A stretch of DNA of 64,000 bases from Acanthamoeba sp. SK_2022b. Its lineage: Eukaryota > Discosea > Longamoebia > Acanthamoebidae. The position numbers and the translations under genes are program-made. A model generated the notes under the pieces. The model did not search any database. It saw only the letters and a program-made list of their open reading frames with translations, and had not been told where the DNA came from. The stretch's first letter is position 1, and every line of letters starts with the position of its first letter. Where the stretch lies: the NCBI GenBank assembly GCA_027943245.1, contig JANDJZ010000008.1, forward strand, positions 280,697 to 344,696. Reading direction: 5' to 3'. Below, in pieces: positions 12,009 to 24,100 of the stretch.

Positions 12009-14712
12009 ATGAGGAGATTCGTGAGGCACTCTGCAAGCACTGGTGTGCCGCTGGCTGCCAGAGCACCACTCTTGAGGGCCACGCCCGTTCCTCATCGCTT
12101 CCTTTTGGGAGCGAATCGCTTCACATCTTCCTCTTCGGGTTCCGCACTCTCTACATCAGCGAGAAGAATGACTCATACCAATAATGCTACGCAGCCACTG
12201 AAGGTGCTTGTGACTTTATGGTTTGTTTTAGCGGTGGAATTAATTTTATTTAATTTATTCATTTATTCATGTGTATGACCAGATGCCGAGAAGCTGGTCC
12301 GGGCTTGGTGGCAAGGGCACGCTCGTCCTCGCAACGGGACTCGCATGTTCTGCTCTATTCGCACAGCGAGGTAAGTTAGCACATGTTGTTTCACCACTGT
12401 GCTGACGCAGAGGGAGCATCCGCTCCGGCGTTCTCTCGTGCAGGCGAGGAGGGGCACCCTACGCTGTCCCCTAAGCCGCTTTCTCCAGGCGACATACCGA
12501 GCCGTATCGAGGATGAAGGTGAGCTGTACCTGTCCTTCGATGGTGTACAATGAGTGGCCCAGCTCACTCCCTCCTCTCGCTCTCTCAAGAATGGGGACTG
12601 GATAGGCTCAAGCTCCACTGGGACAATTTGCGGCTCACCGATGCACAGAAGACCCTGATCCCATTTATCGCTGCCAACACCTTGGTGTTCCTCGCATGGC
12701 GCATTCCCTCAATGAGGTGGCTCCTCGCGCTTCTTGTGCTGCTTCCGCCCATATACGTGCAGCCCTGCTCATGCCCAACGTTATAAACTCCTACAGAGTG
12801 CGACTCTTCATGGCCAGGCACTTCACGTGTTCGCCGAATCAGTTTGGGGAGCGGCGCTACCACACAATGATCACTTCAGGTGAGCGCTCACCAGTTCCCG
12901 GTGACTCTTTCCCATCGTCCAAGTCCAAACGCTAACAATACTCGTCACGGCGGGCTTTTGTCCAGCGTTTTCGCATTCGGGACTGATGCACTTCGTGTTC
13001 AACATGACTGCTCTGTGGACCATCGGTAAGTTACTTGCGCTCGCTCCACTGCGAGCCGGGGCCCAAGATCTTAGGCTGGCTTTTCCAGAGACGTCCCCTA
13101 ACGACAATATGCCTGTGCAGCCCCTGACGTGGTTGATATTCTGGGCAAGGAAAAGTTCTCGCTCCTCTACCTCAGCGGCGCGGTCGTTGCGTCGCTGGCC
13201 AGTGTCGCATGGCAGACCCGAAGGGGCACTTCCATCCCCAGTCTGGTGCAGATCTCGTTCCTTTTCCTTGCTTCACGGTCGTTGTTGGGCTGACTCTTTT
13301 GGCTCATTGTCCTTCTTCTAGGGTGCCAGCGGGGCGCTCATGGCGGTGCTGTGGGTGTTTGTGTCTGCGTTCCCCGACAGCCAGCTCGCTCTCATCTTCC
13401 TGCCGTTCATCCCCTTCAAGGCGATTAACGTGGCGTTTGCGATTGCAGTGCGTACTTCGTTGGACCCCCGTTTTTGCAAGCAATCCCTCCCCTGATCGAT
13501 CCGTGGAAAGGCTTTCGATGTGGTGGGCGCGTTGCGAGGCTGGCAGGCGCTGGATCACGCGGCGCACCTTGGTGGAGCCGTAGTCGGCGCCGCGTATTTC
13601 TATGGCCTGCGTGCGGTACCGCTGCTGTGCCTGGAGAAACCTTTCGACCCCCTTTGCCTTATTGACAGTTACATCGATCCGGGTGCAGATGGATTTGCTC
13701 GACAGATGGGACAACGTAGGCAGCAAGATCTTCCCTCAAGGTCACGTCTATGAGGGTCAGTTCAAGGTACGGCGCAATGGGACGCTGGCAGCCGGTTATA
13801 CCCAGAGCATGAGACTAACTGCGATTGTGCTTGTGTACAGGAGGGCAAGATGCACGGCAAGGGCCGACTCACGCTAGTCGTCGAGGGAGGCACTGTCGTT
13901 TACACCGGGGAGTTCAAGGACGGACACTTCGATGGCTATGGTACAGCTTCCGCCTGCCGAGTATTGCAACTCATACAATGTGTACGCGCGTTGTGAAGTT
14001 GAAACTTGCTCTCATGGCTGGCGTGGTCGTGGGCGAACAGGTGTTCTGTCCAACGCTCGAACACTTATCTATGACGGCCACTTCAAGCGGGGTATGCAAT
14101 TCATGCTGAATCTCCTTTTCGCAAGCGCGCATGCGCGTGTGCTGATGCCGTTCCATTGGGTCTCGTGGCAACAGGTGCATTCCACGGCAGGGGCTTGTTC
14201 AATGCCAAAGACGGCTCGGTCTACAGAGGCGATTGGGTTGCTGGTACGTTCTTCATACCTCTGGCCCAACATTCACCGCAATCCTCCTCATTTGGTCGTC
14301 TCCCGAAACTCCTCGACCGGCAGGCAAGAGGCAAGGCCAGGGCGTATGTTGGTTGGAGGGCAAGGAGGACGGGCTCATCTACAGGGGCGACTTTAAGGAT
14401 GGTAAACTTACCTTATATCCTCCGCTGCGTTCCGGGCTAACTGCCCTTCTGGAGCAGATCGCTTCTTCGGTCAAGGTACCCTGCTGCAGGGCCACAACGT
14501 CGTGTTCGTCGGCGAGTTTGATGTACGTGCATCGCCCCACTCCCAACTCTCCTTCTCCGCACTCGTGTGACGCAACGTTCTGTTCGTCTTGTCCGTCACC
14601 GCAGGACAACGGTGACGGACGCTGGCGAGCAACTGGGACACTGTACCCACCGAATGGTCCGCCTACCCGGGTGGTGTGGCTGGAGAACGAGAACCCCGTC
14701 GAAGCAGCGTGA
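12009..14712 (+). CDS. PARL-type mitochondrial rhomboid protease with C-terminal MORN repeats
   Basis: The first exon is an Arg/Ser/Ala-rich, acid-poor leader (MRRFVRHSASTGVPLAAR) typical of a mitochondrial presequence. The rhomboid core then matches animal PARL: TLIPFIAANTLVFLAWRIPS, FSHSGLMHFVFNMTALW, the nucleophile motif GASGALMAVLW, and WQALDHAAHLGGAVVGAAYF with the catalytic His. Ser and His are both present, so it should be an active intramembrane serine protease of the inner membrane. After the last membrane segment the frame continues across intron 13616-13689 (GTACCG...GTGCAG, phase 0 on both sides) into MDLLDRWDNVG and six MORN repeats (VYEGQFKEGKMHGKG, VVYTGEFKDGHFDGYG, LIYDGHFKRGAFHGRG, VYRGDWVAGKRQGQG, LIYRGDFKDGRFFGQG, VVFVGEFDDNGDGRW), also split by introns. 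Known PARL proteins end near the first of these. The alternative is a separate MORN gene starting at ATG 13690, but that would leave no space between genes. Confidence 0.78.
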
Positions 14713-14907
14713 GCGCGTGTCTGCCTGAAACATTAAAAAAACAATGCATGCTGTCACATAATTAACGGATTTGCCTGACGCGACGAAGGAATTTCCTGCA
14801 GAATGGCGGAGTGTGAGAATGCAGCGCCGGTGCTTTCACGTTCATCTTCAGCCCTCTCTTTGCGCCGACGTTGATTGATCACCACCCAAAAGCCCAGCAA
14901 GAGGAAA

Positions 14908-16471
14908 ATGTCGGAACAGGAGCAACCCCAGCAGCCGATGGATACGGAGACGACCGCCATCCCTACTACTCCGGCCTCTCCGATGCTAACGGAGACCACA
15001 CCTGCGAACGGGGAGGGCGAAGCGGCCAACGAAGGAGAGCAGCAGCCGGCGCAACAGGAGGAAGCAAAGCAGGAGGTACTGGTGCTGGGTCTGGACTATG
15101 GCACCCAGAAGTGCGTGCTGGCAGTGACCAGGAGTGCAGAGATGTTCCCGGCGATCGTTCAGAACAATCTCGCCAATCAAGTCACCCCGTACCGCTCTGC
15201 CCCATCCATGAATGAATTCGTGGTTCTTCCCCTCATCTGCTGAGACAACGTTTTCGATTAACCCTTGCCATTTTGATTTTGGGCAGCAACGTGATTTCGT
15301 TCCGTGAGCGAAGAAGGCTTATTGGCGAGGAGGCTGCCGGTGCGGTACGGCGTCACTCTCTGGCCTATTTCTTGTTGTGCTGTGCCGTGAGGAGAACTCG
15401 GGTTGAGCTTACCACGGTGGTTGTCGCCGTTGTGCGCAGATGGCACGGGCACCCAACGCCGCACTGCACTCAGTGAAGCGATTCTTGGGGCAGTCGTTGG
15501 AAGAAGCTCAGAAGGAGCTGAACATGCTGCCCTTCGAGGTGGAAGAGAAGGACGGCAAGGTGTACTTCAAGGTATATCTAGGTTCCTCCAATGCGGGGAA
15601 GATCACATCCCTCGTCAACTTTATGACTCATCATAGCTCGTCGCAGGTGCCCTTCCAGGACGAGGAGGCCACCTTCAGCCCCGAGGAAGTGGCGTCGATG
15701 ATGATCAAGACCTTCCGCTCCTATATCGAGTCCAACTTCGCCGCCAATGCCACCGAGATCACCAAGGGCTGCGTCGTGGCAGTACGTCAATGCACCCCGC
15801 GCTCCTCCCTCACTGGCTGCTCACCACGCGCCCCACACTCTCCAACAGGTGCCATCGAGCTTCAACGCGCAGCAGAGGCGGGCGATCGCTGATGCCGCCA
15901 CCATCGCTGGCCTGCCGGTCCTGCAGATCATCGACGAGGCGACCGCAGGTACAACGTCGATCATTACTATTGAAGCGTTGTAGTCTGCCACCCGACCCGT
16001 CATGAGGGCTCATTCGGCGTTTTTTCTCCAGTCGCTCTGTGCTACGGCCTCAAGCGGCGCGATGCCCGCAGGGAGGCGATTTTGAAGGCGCGGAGGGCGG
16101 CCGGGGCCAAGGACAACACCGCGGCAGCTGCTGCAGAGGAGGAGAAGGCCCAGGAGGACGCCGGCGACACCGTCCTGTTTGTCGACATGGGCCACTCCTA
16201 CTTGAACGTCCTCGTTGCCAGCTACGGTAGGAGCAAGATGACCGTACGCTCCTACCCTCTTCGCGCTGGCATCAGAGGTGTGTGCTGTGTTTCTTATCCT
16301 CCTGCTTGCAGGTGTTGGCTTCGCTCTGCGATGCGTCGGCCGGCGCGCGCGAGTTCGATTACAGTCTGGCCCGCCACTTTGCAGAGGAGATCCAGGTACG
16401 GCAGCGCTCATGTATCACACGCAGGCGTGGGTCATCGTACTGACTCCTTTTCCACGCGCCGGAACACCCTG

Positions 16472-16527
<56 letters not shown>

Positions 16528-18437
16528 ACAGAAAAAGTGTGACGTGGCCGTGCTCAAGAACAAGAGGCTACTTACCCGTCTCCTCCGGTCGTGCGAGAAG
16601 ACTAAGCAGGTCCTCAGCACCATCGACGAGACCTTCTGCGAGGTCGAGAACCTAGCGGACGTCGACTTCCGGGGAAAGATCTCCAGGTGGAGCCCCCCTC
16701 TCTTGCACCCTTTCGTTGTTGACCATCGTCGGCGCCTGTTCTGACGTGGATTGTGGGGGGGGGGTCATCCACAGAGCCAAGTTTGAGGAGATCTCCAAGG
16801 AGGTGACGGACAAAATCGGACAGGCCATCAATGCTGTGCTCGAGAAGGCCGGCAAGAAGGCGGCCGATCTGAGTGCTGTGGAGATCGTCGGAGGCGGCAC
16901 CCGCATTCCTCTTGTCCAGACCGTGATCGCTAATGCCCTCGAGGGCCGGCAGCTCAACAGAACGCTCGACAGCGCTGGTTCCGTGGCCATCGGCTCAACG
17001 CTCATGGTAAAGCACCAGCCCACCTCTCTTTGCAGCTCAGCTACCGCTTCATGACCAGCCACTGACGGTGTGCTTGTCCCGGCGTGGAACCAGGCTGCGA
17101 TCTTGAGCCCCGAGATTGAGCTTGAGTACGAGGTGGAGAACGCGGCGTCGGCACCGACGGCGGAGGGCGGGCTCACGGCGGCGGACGTGACCAAGGCGCA
17201 GGAGAGGCAAAAGCAGATGGAAGAGACCGAGCAGCGAATCGTCGACACCGAGAACAAGCGCAACGAGATCGAGCAGTTTATTTATCACATGCGCGAGAAG
17301 GCCGACGACAAGAGCCTCGCCAGTCATTTCTCCGGCAACGAAAAGCAGAGCTTGGTATGTAGAAGCGTTTGGTTGTTGTGTCATTTTTTTTGTTGCCAGA
17401 CCTAACGCAGGGCCACGCTTACCCTGTTTTTGCGTAATAGTTGGACCATTTCATCAGCACGCACAATTGGGTCGACGACAACAGCTTCGAGGTGACCAAC
17501 GGCAACCTGGAGCTGTTCGAAAAGAAGTTCGACGAGCTAAAGGAGTCAGTCAAGACTCTAGCCCCCGGCTTCCATGCTCGTCTCGAGCAGCTTAAGGAGG
17601 AGCAGGAGCAGGCCAACAGGAAGGCCGCCGAGGAGGCCGCCAACTTCGTCCCGGAGAAGAGGGTATCCAATTGCTTCGTCTTCGTTTCCACCTCGCTCGT
17701 TCTGTCGACTTGTAGCGCGCCACTCGCACATCTGCCGCGTGTTGCTGATGTTATCTTCCTCTTTCTTTCATCTCTGATCATCACAGGAGAAGGTGCCGCG
17801 CACCAAGAAGCAGAAGATCCAGGAGGCGGGCAAGAAGAGGAACCAGGGTAACATCGTCTTCAAGGAGTTCGACTACGAGAATGCCGCCAAGCTATACCTG
17901 GAGGTACACGGCACACAACGCCCCCCTCGTCTAGCCACAGTTGACGTCCCGCCTGCGCAATGTTTGCTTACGCTGTGGCGGTGGTAATAAACAGGCGCTG
18001 GGCTACCTGGCCGATCTGTATGACCTGAGTCCCGAAGAGCAGGAGGAGGTGAATGCCCTCAAGGTGCCGTGCCACCTCAACATTGCTCTGTGCTGTACCA
18101 AGATCAACAGATACCCTCAGGCCGTCGAGAACTGCAACAAGGTCGGTGTCTTATCCTCTTTCCTATCCGCTCATGTCACAGCGTCATTGACCACGGCCTC
18201 ACCGGTGACCGCGAGCAGGCCCTGGAGATCGAGAAGAATAACGTGAAGGCGCTCTTCCGGCGTGCCCAGTGCTACGTGCAGCTGTCGAAGCTCGAGGACG
18301 CCCGGAAGGACCTCGATGCGGCCCTACAGGCCGAGCCCAACAACGCCGCCGTCAAGAAGGAGCTCGCGCTCGTGGACAGGAAGATCACTGCCCAAAAGGA
18401 GAAGGAGAAGAAGATGTACTCCAAGATGTTCTCCTAA
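14908..18437 (+). CDS. Hsp110-like Hsp70 chaperone with C-terminal TPR domain
   Basis: A Gln/Glu/Pro-rich 65-residue N-terminal extension precedes an Hsp70 ATPase domain of the Hsp110/divergent type: LVLGLDYGTQKCVLAVTRS, NNLANQVTPYRSAPS, LPVLQIIDEATAVALCYGL, FVDMGHSYLNVLV and VEIVGGGTRIPLVQTVI. An Ala/Glu-rich insertion sits after the second phosphate-binding region. A beta-sandwich and helical lid follow (SLASHFSGNEKQSLLDHFIS, then YEVENAASAP). Instead of the EEVD tail of cytosolic Hsp70, the frame continues through a phase-0 intron (about 17665-17787) into a three-repeat TPR domain (GNIVFKEFDYENAAKLYLEA, NIALCCTKINRYPQAVENCN, KALFRRAQCYVQLSKLEDA) ending KKMYSKMFS, strongly like the TPR end of large FKBP immunophilins. 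Such TPRs normally bind EEVD tails. One intron (16396-16528) contains a (CAA)n tract running almost to its acceptor. Probably cytosolic: no signal or targeting peptide. Confidence 0.85.
16472..16527. repeat. (CAA)n microsatellite in the Hsp110-TPR intron
   Basis: About 18 AAC/CAA units fill the 3' half of the intron and end only a few bases before the AAACAG acceptor, replacing the usual pyrimidine tract. Confidence 0.95.
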
Positions 18438-18611
18438 AAGCAAGTGTTCCTTTTCCTGCAAATGATTTTTTTAACCAAGTCATTTGTGCCATTTATCTTG
18501 TCGGCGACGGAGCTTCGCATTTCTTCTTTTTCCCGACCGTCACACCTGCGTCATAGCCCCTCACCACAAGTTCTCTCGGCTGGTTGGCAGTGCAGCGCAC
18601 AGACAGACGTG

Positions 18612-21017
18612 ATGCAGCAGCTCCAGCAGAATGAACTGACGCCTCTGCCCATCCTCCGCAGCCTGCAGCGTCTCTCCATCGTACTCTTCACTCCTCCAAG
18701 AGCGAATAGCATACAACAGACCTAAAATAGAGCGGGGGTGGGACGTGCACAGCATTGTGGGCATGTAGTGGGCGACCGCACTCTCCCAGCACTGGAGCCG
18801 TTGCCTTCGGCCGGCGCAGCTTCCGTGGCGCGTATCGCCAATTACCAATGGCGCAACTGGTAAGCCCCCCCCTCTCGCCGTTGCGGCCGGAGCGGCTCAC
18901 CTTTGCCCCGTGCAGGGCTGGCATCCACACGGCCCAGCCCAAGTACCTCTACAGGCCCACCAGCGTTAAGGAGATCATTCAAGTGTTGGCCATGTGCGTT
19001 GTTTTTCAGTTACAGGAAGACATCGCCTTGGCTTGACTGCATTTTTATTTTTATTTGTTTTATATTTTAATTTTTCGCAGAGCACGCCAGGCCGGGGAGC
19101 GTGTCAAAGTGGTGGGGAACAGCAATTCGCCCGCAGGTAGCTGCGCTCTTGCCTCGTCTTGGCAGCCGTTGTACTCACGAGTGCGTCGCACGTTAACCAG
19201 ACATAGCAGTGACGGATGGCCACATGATCTCGCTGGAGAACTATCGTCGCGTGCTCAGCGTGGATCGAAAGACCGGCCTCGTCAAGGTAGGCCTTGCCTC
19301 GTAACTGATCTTCGCGTGCCGTTTCCATCGTTCCACGACGTCTGATTGCGAATCGCGACGTGGTGAGGGCTGCGGTAGGTGGAGGGAGGCATCCGCTTGC
19401 AGGACCTCATCGACGATGCGGCCAAGCATGGGTTGGCCATGTCCAACCTGGGCTCGATCACGTGGCAATCCATCTCCGGTGCACTGTCCACCGGCACTCA
19501 TGGCACCGGCATCAACCTGGGCATTCTGGCCACCTTCGTGCGCGAGCTGGAGCTCATCAACGCCCAAGGCCAAGTGCTGCGCTGCTCAGCGGTGCGTGGA
19601 CTTGACCATTTATGGCCCTGACCAACTGCAGCTGGTTGAATCGCTCACACGTTCTCTCTTTATGTCTGTATGTCTATCTGTTTGACGGCAGACTGAGCGT
19701 CCCGACCTCTTCAACGCCGCTCGCTGTGGCCTTGGAGCCCTGGGAGTCATTTCCACAGGTTGGCTCGCCCTTCTCCAGTCTGTTCTCACCAGGTGTGGGC
19801 TGAGCTGACGGTTCGGTGTCCCATTGCAGTCACCATTCAGCTGGAGCCCGCCTACCAGCTTCACGCCGTGGAGGTGCCCATGACCCTCGAGGCCGTGCTC
19901 TCCTCACTCAACACCATCATCCACTCTGCCGGTGCGCTCCTCTCCTATCCCAGAGTCTACTCTCTCTATATCTCATGCTCTCTCGTCGGCGGTGTCATGT
20001 CCCCATGCAGAGCACGCGCGGTTCTGGTGGGTGCCGCACACGAATAAGTGCTGGGTGTGGCAGGCTAACCGCACCAAGCAGAAGGCGGCCCCTCCGCGCT
20101 TCCCCATGTGGCAGAACTTGCTTCACATCCTCGTGGTACGCGCGCCGCGTGCGCTGCGCCGAGGTGGTGGGCGGCCCTCACTCGCGATTGGTCATCGGCG
20201 CGGTGGTGGACAGGAGCGCAAGCTGTACGAATTCCTGCTGTGGCTGGGCACCTTCTTCCCTCGGTTGGTGCCCCTTATCAATAAGCTCTACAGCCGTATC
20301 CTGTTCAGCAAGCGTCGCGAGACGATCGACCGGAGCGACAAGTGCGCCCCCCCCCCTCTCTTTCTCGCAGCTGGGCTTGAGCTCCGTTTTGGTGGATTGA
20401 TTTGGTCGCTGACCGCCCGTTTGATGTGATTCGTGATGACGAAATGACAGGCAGCTGACCTTCGACTGTCTGTTCCAGCAGCACGTGTCCGAGTGGTCGA
20501 TACCGGTGGCCAACACGGCAACGGCGATGCTGCGGCTGCGAGACCTCATCAGGGAACTCAAGCTCAAGGTCCACTTCAGCGTGGAGGTTCGCTTCACCAA
20601 GGCCGACGACATTTGGCTCAGCCCCTCGTACGGCCGCGACTCTGCCTGGATCGGGATCATCATGTATCGCCCCTACGGAAGGTATAGGCTGCCCTTCCCT
20701 TGTCGTCGACCACTTGTGAGCGTGAGGATTGTCAGCTGACATGATGTGGTGGGTTGTATGTTGGATTCATCAAAAGGGACATGCCGGGCACGAAGGTCTA
20801 CTTTGATGCGTTCGAGGAGCTGATGAAGGAACTCGAAGGCCGGCCGCACTGGGCCAAGGCCTTCAAAATGTCCGAGGCCGAGTTCCAGCTCACGCTGCCC
20901 CACTGGGAAGACTTCAAGCGCGTGCGGGCCGAGATGGATCCCACCTTTGTCTTCAGCAATGCCTATCTCGATCGCCTCTTCCCCTCCCAGAAGCGACTCA
21001 ACTCCCCAACACCATGA
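18612..21017 (+). CDS. L-gulonolactone oxidase-like FAD-dependent aldonolactone oxidase
   Basis: This belongs to the VAO flavoprotein family of sugar-1,4-lactone oxidases that make ascorbate or its analogues. It resembles animal GULO along its whole length: FAD-domain segments VKVVGNSNSPADIAVTDGHM, LAMSNLGSITWQSISGALST and GTHGTG, then FWWVPHTNKCWVWQ, LLWLGTFFPRLVPLINKLYS, QHVSEWSIPV, HFSVEVRFTKADDIWLSP, IIMYRPYG and the C-terminal GRPHWAK motif. About 11 exons. In rat GULO the flavin-linking His sits in GGGHSPS; here the matching stretch reads GNSNSPA, so the His is Asn and FAD is probably bound non-covalently, as in plant galactonolactone dehydrogenase. The first exon (MQQLQQNELTPLP...) joins in phase to the second at a CACAG acceptor near 18751 but is less certain than the rest. 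Immediately downstream of the chaperone gene. Confidence 0.85.
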
Positions 21018-21152
21018 GCTCGTGTTGGGCACTGAGCTGCTTCGCATTTTTTGTAGACGCCATTTAAAAGCACAACCCTTGCAGTGAAGCCAGGAAGACA
21101 AAAAAACGCTGCGCAGAAAGAAGGAGAGCAGACCAACCTGCTGAAGGGTAAA

Positions 21153-24100
21153 ATGGAAGTGGAAGAGGAGAACGTTCGTTTGCGTGCTGAAAAACAGCGA
21201 CTTTTGGATCGCCTAGCGCTGTACCGAGCTTCCCCTTCTCCTGCCGGCCAGGAGACCACCACAGGTATCCTTCCCTCTTCGAAGGTGTTTTTGGCCAGGG
21301 AGGGGGGGCCACTTACCCGGCAGCCTGGGCACACGCGTGCAGACACCGTGCAACGCCTTTATGAAGTCTTTGAAAAGAACCCAAGGTGCGACGCCCTTAA
21401 TGCCATGCACAACACAGCTGACCCTTGCCGTTGGTGTGGCTCTGTAGAGGGGAGATCGACGCTGTGGGATTCAGACAGATGGCGTGGGTGCTGGGCGAGG
21501 ACCTCTCCGAAGCAGAAGCACAGGCGTGCGTGGCCCGCCTCGACCTCGATGGGAGTGGCGGCCTCTCCCTGACCGAGCTGCGCACTTGGTAGAGTACCCC
21601 GCTCGCACTACACTGCGATCCCTCTCACCCCAGCTGATTGGCCTGCGCGGTGCGTATCATTAGGTGGGCGTCCCACGACAATCCAGCAGACTCTAGCGAG
21701 GGAGCCTCAGCTGATACCGGCGTTCTGCCCGTTCTGCTGCAGAGGCTTCAATCCACCTCCTACGCGAAGATGGTACGTGCATGGGTGGCCTCTACGCAAC
21801 GTGTTTTCTCGATTGACCTCCCTTTTGGTGGTTGCCCTTGGTGCAGCTGTTGGGATGGAAGGAAAAATGGGATCAGTCACGAAAGGAGAGACGACGTCGA
21901 GCTGTGGACGATCACACATTCAGGTGAGCCTCCGGATCGTCTTCTCGTGCTGTGGGATGAAAGTGGCTGGCTGACCTTCTCTGCTCGATCGATCGACCGC
22001 AGGCTCACGCTCGGCGCGGAGGTGGGCGAGTTTGGCGAGGCGCGCAGTTCAGGGAGCGTGCGCTTTACGCTGGACCCGGAGATCGCCGGCGCGACGAGGC
22101 AGGAGCTTAAGGCCCCGCCTGATTGCGTGGGGCTCATCTCCATCGGATGCACCATCCGCGGCGACATCGACGGTAAGCTATCCGCCACACGGTTCGCACT
22201 TTTGGCGCTACGGCTGTTAACCTGGATCGCGTGGCGTTCTCTCTCTCTCTCTCTCTCTCTCAATCTCCCCTGCAGAGTTCGAGCTGGGAGAGCTGGCCGG
22301 TTCGATTTCCAATTTACTCCTGATGGGGAAACCGATCTTCAAGTTCCATTCTCATAAGAGTAATCTTCTCGTCGCCTATCTCCCGTTGGTGGTTCGTGTT
22401 GAAACACAAGCGTAGCAGGCTCATCGATGTGTTTCGTGTGCGATCCTGGAGTGCAGCGCAAATGGGGAGGCAGAACGGCGAGCGGTTGATGGTGCTGTCG
22501 CTCTTTTGGACCGACATCGACGAGCTTGTACAGCTCCGCTCGGCTCTCATCGGCGCCGACATAAAGGAAATCGAGGGCACCATCGACCTCTCCCAGAAGC
22601 CTGGTGAGTTGCCCCTTGTCCTCACTGCGCGACGCTGCGGCGCGTGCGTGTGGGTGCATGTCATAGTTGCAGGGGACTCAACCTCGTTGTGTGATGGGGT
22701 GGCGTACGGCAGGTGATCAGACCGACGACTTCGTGATGGGGCGGGCACACGGCAAGCTGGCGGTGGGCGTGAATGTGGTGCCGTTCCTGAACGAGCTCTT
22801 CAACCAATACAAGAGCGACAGCTTCCGCGCCCAGGTCAACCTGTTGGCGGCCTTCCGCGATCTCGACCTCAAGCTCAAGCTGGACGACATGGAGCAGGCC
22901 TACCGTCGCTTCTCGGCCGATATCAAGTACTTCCGCGACGTGCGCGGGCTGAGCTCCCTGAAGCAGCTCCTGCTCCCGGTCGTCGTGTCGCTCTACAATG
23001 ACGCCTCGGTGCCCGCGCCGCTCAAGGACACCTACTTCAACGCCGTGGCCTCCCTGCGCGGCGTGGCCTCCCTCCTCTTCCAGATGGACAACCAGGCGCT
23101 CCGCTTCACCTTTGACAACGCCGACGTCGCAGCCCTGCTCCCCACAAAGGACGAGCTCACCTCCTGGCGAGCCCCTCCGCCCTCTGCCGCAGCTCGTATG
23201 CGCCCTCCCCCCCTTGCTGACCGCTCGGAGATGATCTGATGGTCCCGTTTGCTGTTTGTCTGAATCTCTATTGCGCAGCGTCCAAGAGCATGCGGCCGCT
23301 GTTTGGAGGGAACGAGTACCGCGTGGCGGTGGTGGGGCCGCCCAACGTCGGCAAGTCGTCCCTCGTCATACAGTACACCCAGGTACCTACCCTCTCATAT
23401 GCTACACGCGCATGCACCCCATCTCGATTGCCCACAGCGGCATAGCTGCGCCTTGTCATCGGCCTTGCCACCACGCGCAGCATGCCGCTGCCCTTGATTC
23501 CTCTATTGACATCGTCTCCATTTCATTTCCCCAACAACAGAACTACTTCCCCGACTACGTGGCTTATGCGGACGTCTACGTACTCCTCCCACCCCTTGCC
23601 TTGTGATGTGCCTCACGTGTTTGCTGACTTACCTTGACGATATTGATGACTGCTGGTCATTCGCACGATAGAGGTATCCTCCACTATCCTCTTCTACTAA
23701 AGGAAGAGTCGTCAATGCTGAGGCCTTTTCCCACATTCCCTCCCCCAAAATAGGAAATATGTGAGCTTGGATGACCAATCCACGGTCACGCTGGACATCT
23801 CTGATATCGCTGCGAACGAAGCCTCTCAACGTATGCCACCTAGTTTGATGAGCTGTGATATCCCCCCCCCCTTGCGACTTACCGCCAAGGCACACGCAGG
23901 AGCAGCAGGTTGGGCGCGTCACTACGACGCCGTAGTTCTGGTGTATAGTGTGACCGACCGATCTTCTTTCGAAGCCATGGAGGACTTGCGGAGGCGCATC
24001 CTCGAGTCCACTACAATCCCCGTGATACTAGTGAGCTCTCTCTCTCTCTCTCTCTCTCATATGCCTACGCCACTATATCGACTGCCTCCACGCGCTTGGC

